Below are positions 62,610 to 64,000 of a stretch of DNA of 64,000 bases, one piece after another. The notes beneath the pieces were generated by a model. That model was given only the letters and a program-made list of their open reading frames with translations, did not search any database and was not told the DNA's origin. The position numbers were made by a program, and so were the translations under genes. The stretch is from Synaphobranchus kaupii (Eukaryota; Chordata; Actinopteri; Anguilliformes; Synaphobranchidae): the NCBI GenBank assembly GCA_029718625.1, contig CM056377.1:36284457-36348456 (forward strand), read 5' to 3'. Numbering within the stretch: the first letter of the stretch is position 1; each line of letters starts with the position of its first letter.

Positions 62610-62815
62610 TGGCCCCTAGAGTACAGCTGCCAGACACAGTCAGCACTGGCATGGTCCAGATTCTATACCAGACTGTGGGGCCTGTCCAAGCACTGAAACA
62701 GTGCCTTAAACCAGACTGTGGGGCCTGTCCAAGCACTGAAACAGTGCCTTAAACCAGACTGTGGGGCCTGTCCAAGCACTGAAACAGTGCCTTAACAGGA
62801 CGAACCACCCAGAAG
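62595..62815 (-). mobile_element. SINE (second family) with internal 43-bp triplication
   Basis: The minus-strand head reads 'ttaaggcactgtttcagtgcttggacaggccccacagtctgg', as in the SINE at 61225. A 43-bp block containing 'ccagactgtggggcctgtcc' and 'aagcactgaaacagtgcctt' is repeated three times in tandem (62671-62796), so the A-to-B-box region is triplicated. Confidence 0.65.
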
Positions 62816-62995
62816 CCCTGAAAGTAATCATCCTAATGGTAGATTTTAGCAGTCATTTAGATAGCAATTGTACCCTCTGTTCTCCTTTAGGCAGTTTCAA
62901 AAAGTGACATTATTGCTCTGTTCTGATATTTCTTAGTTTCCCACGGACTTTAAATATGGAATTATCATTTGTAAAACTTTTGTTGGCTAATTTTA
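62816..62995. other. Intron sequence, nothing seen
   Basis: Short ordinary stretch. Confidence 0.35.
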
Positions 62996-62999
62996 AACA

Positions 63000-63560
63000 A
63001 GCTCTGAGCGCCTCCTTCGTCCTCAATTCAATTATTCAGCAGCTGCCGCCCCCGTCCCCGTCCCCGTCCCACCCTCTCCTATCGGCTCACTCTCAGAGTG
63101 AACGGATACGCTGTCTGAGGTAAAGCGGCACTGTGTGAAATTCAACTTAAGATGCTTATTAATTGATTCATGCATCTGCTACATCCCTTCCCTGCCACGT
63201 TCACAAATTAAATTACCGGATTACACATCCTTATCCTCCGTCCGACACGCTGTACCCGGTGAGATCCCAGCAAATCATAATGGCTAATAAATTGCGGGAA
63301 ATTAATTGGACAGTGGTGGAGCCACCCGGCCCGGCCCGTCTCTCTCGGTGTCCCGCAGATTGGCGCTGGTCCCGTCCCCCTGTCGGCGAGCAGCAGAGTG
63401 ACCGGAGCGGAACGGACAGGGGTCAGCACGCACCCGGGAGAGAGCTGAGAGAGACAGCAGCTCCACAGCCGCGAACCATGCACTCCTGCCATAATTAATA
63501 TCCATGCCCACTGCATTAAAAATTCATCCATCACCTGTCTGGACAAGTCATTCTCATCAC
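63000..63560. promoter_or_regulatory. Candidate conserved non-coding element
   Basis: A long non-repetitive block alternating homeodomain-type AT words (cttattaattgattcatgc, ggctaataaattgcggg, ccataattaatatcc) with CG-rich stretches (63320-63480). The open frames on both strands show no domains. It looks like a vertebrate conserved enhancer, inferred from texture only. Confidence 0.4.
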
Positions 63561-64000
63561 ACCTTGGGAACCGGCCGGTGACGGTGTGCCCAGAAAAAAG
63601 TCAGTCGTTCATTGTCTGTCAATGAGATCCTTAGGGAAATAGCCAGGGTGATCATTTTGAGTAAACTTTTGAGTAAAAGTTTAGAGTCTTATCATTTGCT
63701 CTTCTCACAGGGGTCACGGGGGTTGTAGTTATTGAGTTGTGGTAAGTGTGAGCGAGCTTTTATTATTCATAATCACTGAAGGTTGATGTCTTTTTCTAGT
63801 TTTGGGAAGTTTAAGGCTGAATTTCTTCTTACTTGGTTTAAATCATGCTGTGAACTGCACATACGGTGAGACCTTTACATGACGTTGCCACTTCCGATTG
63901 TCTTTGAGGCTAGCAGCAGTTTGCCGACGTGTCGTTGCTTTATTTTATTTACATGGCCATGTTTGGTGGATAGTGGACTGCGATTGCATGCTCTGATGCA
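63561..64000. other. Intron sequence, nothing seen
   Basis: Ordinary sequence to the end of the window. ERG exon 6 is not present. Confidence 0.4.

Overview
The window is from a ray-finned fish. It is vertebrate-type DNA with long introns. It carries teleost-style repeats: Tc1-like elements ending at TA, tRNA-derived SINEs, L2/Rex1-type LINEs, solo LTRs of the kind fish Gypsy elements leave, hAT and piggyBac-type MITEs, and long (GT)n, (GA)n and (CT)n tracts. Species cannot be named from the sequence.

Every host coding segment I can support belongs to one plus-strand gene of the ERG (Kv11) voltage-gated potassium channel family, most likely a kcnh2 copy. Three consecutive exons lie at 16180-16332, 16658-17083 and 17336-17547. 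They encode the last strands of the N-terminal PAS domain and the linker before the membrane domain, ending at the conserved VTEKVTQ. About 31 kb further on, at 48811-48924, is a separate 38-codon first exon ending RVKRAVRISSLVAQE. This is the hallmark N-terminus of the PAS-less 'ERG1b' isoform. Exon 5 and exon 1b both end in phase 0, so either can join the next exon (VLSLGAD... in relatives), which lies beyond the window. The gene therefore has two N-termini: a long PAS-containing one, started upstream of the window, and a short one started from a CpG-rich internal promoter near 48.5-48.8 kb.

The rest is intron. Bases 1-16179 are upstream intron with some GC-rich, conserved-looking stretches, two decayed Tc1-like elements and a solo LTR. 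Bases 17548-64000 are one intron of more than 46 kb, containing exon 1b. It holds a piggyBac-type MITE (20.1 kb), a nested transposon stack (24.5-28.7 kb), an hAT-type element with 8-bp target duplication (30.0 kb), a 1.9-kb LTR inserted in a 31-bp minisatellite (31.0-33.4 kb), a LINE fragment with an open reverse-transcriptase frame (41.1-42.5 kb), a 13-unit minisatellite (52.2 kb) and several tRNA-derived SINEs.

The most unusual structure is a roughly 1.15-kb palindrome at 49616-50770, less than 1 kb downstream of exon 1b. Its centre is a foldback element also present near 25 kb. Its outer arms are an inverted duplication (5 differences seen in about 280 bases) of sequence that looks like ordinary or conserved non-coding intron. 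The 25-kb copy of the same core has different outer arms that are also inverted repeats. Two copies of one core, each inside its own inverted duplication, suggest the core seeds palindrome growth, or that it is a modular foldback transposon.
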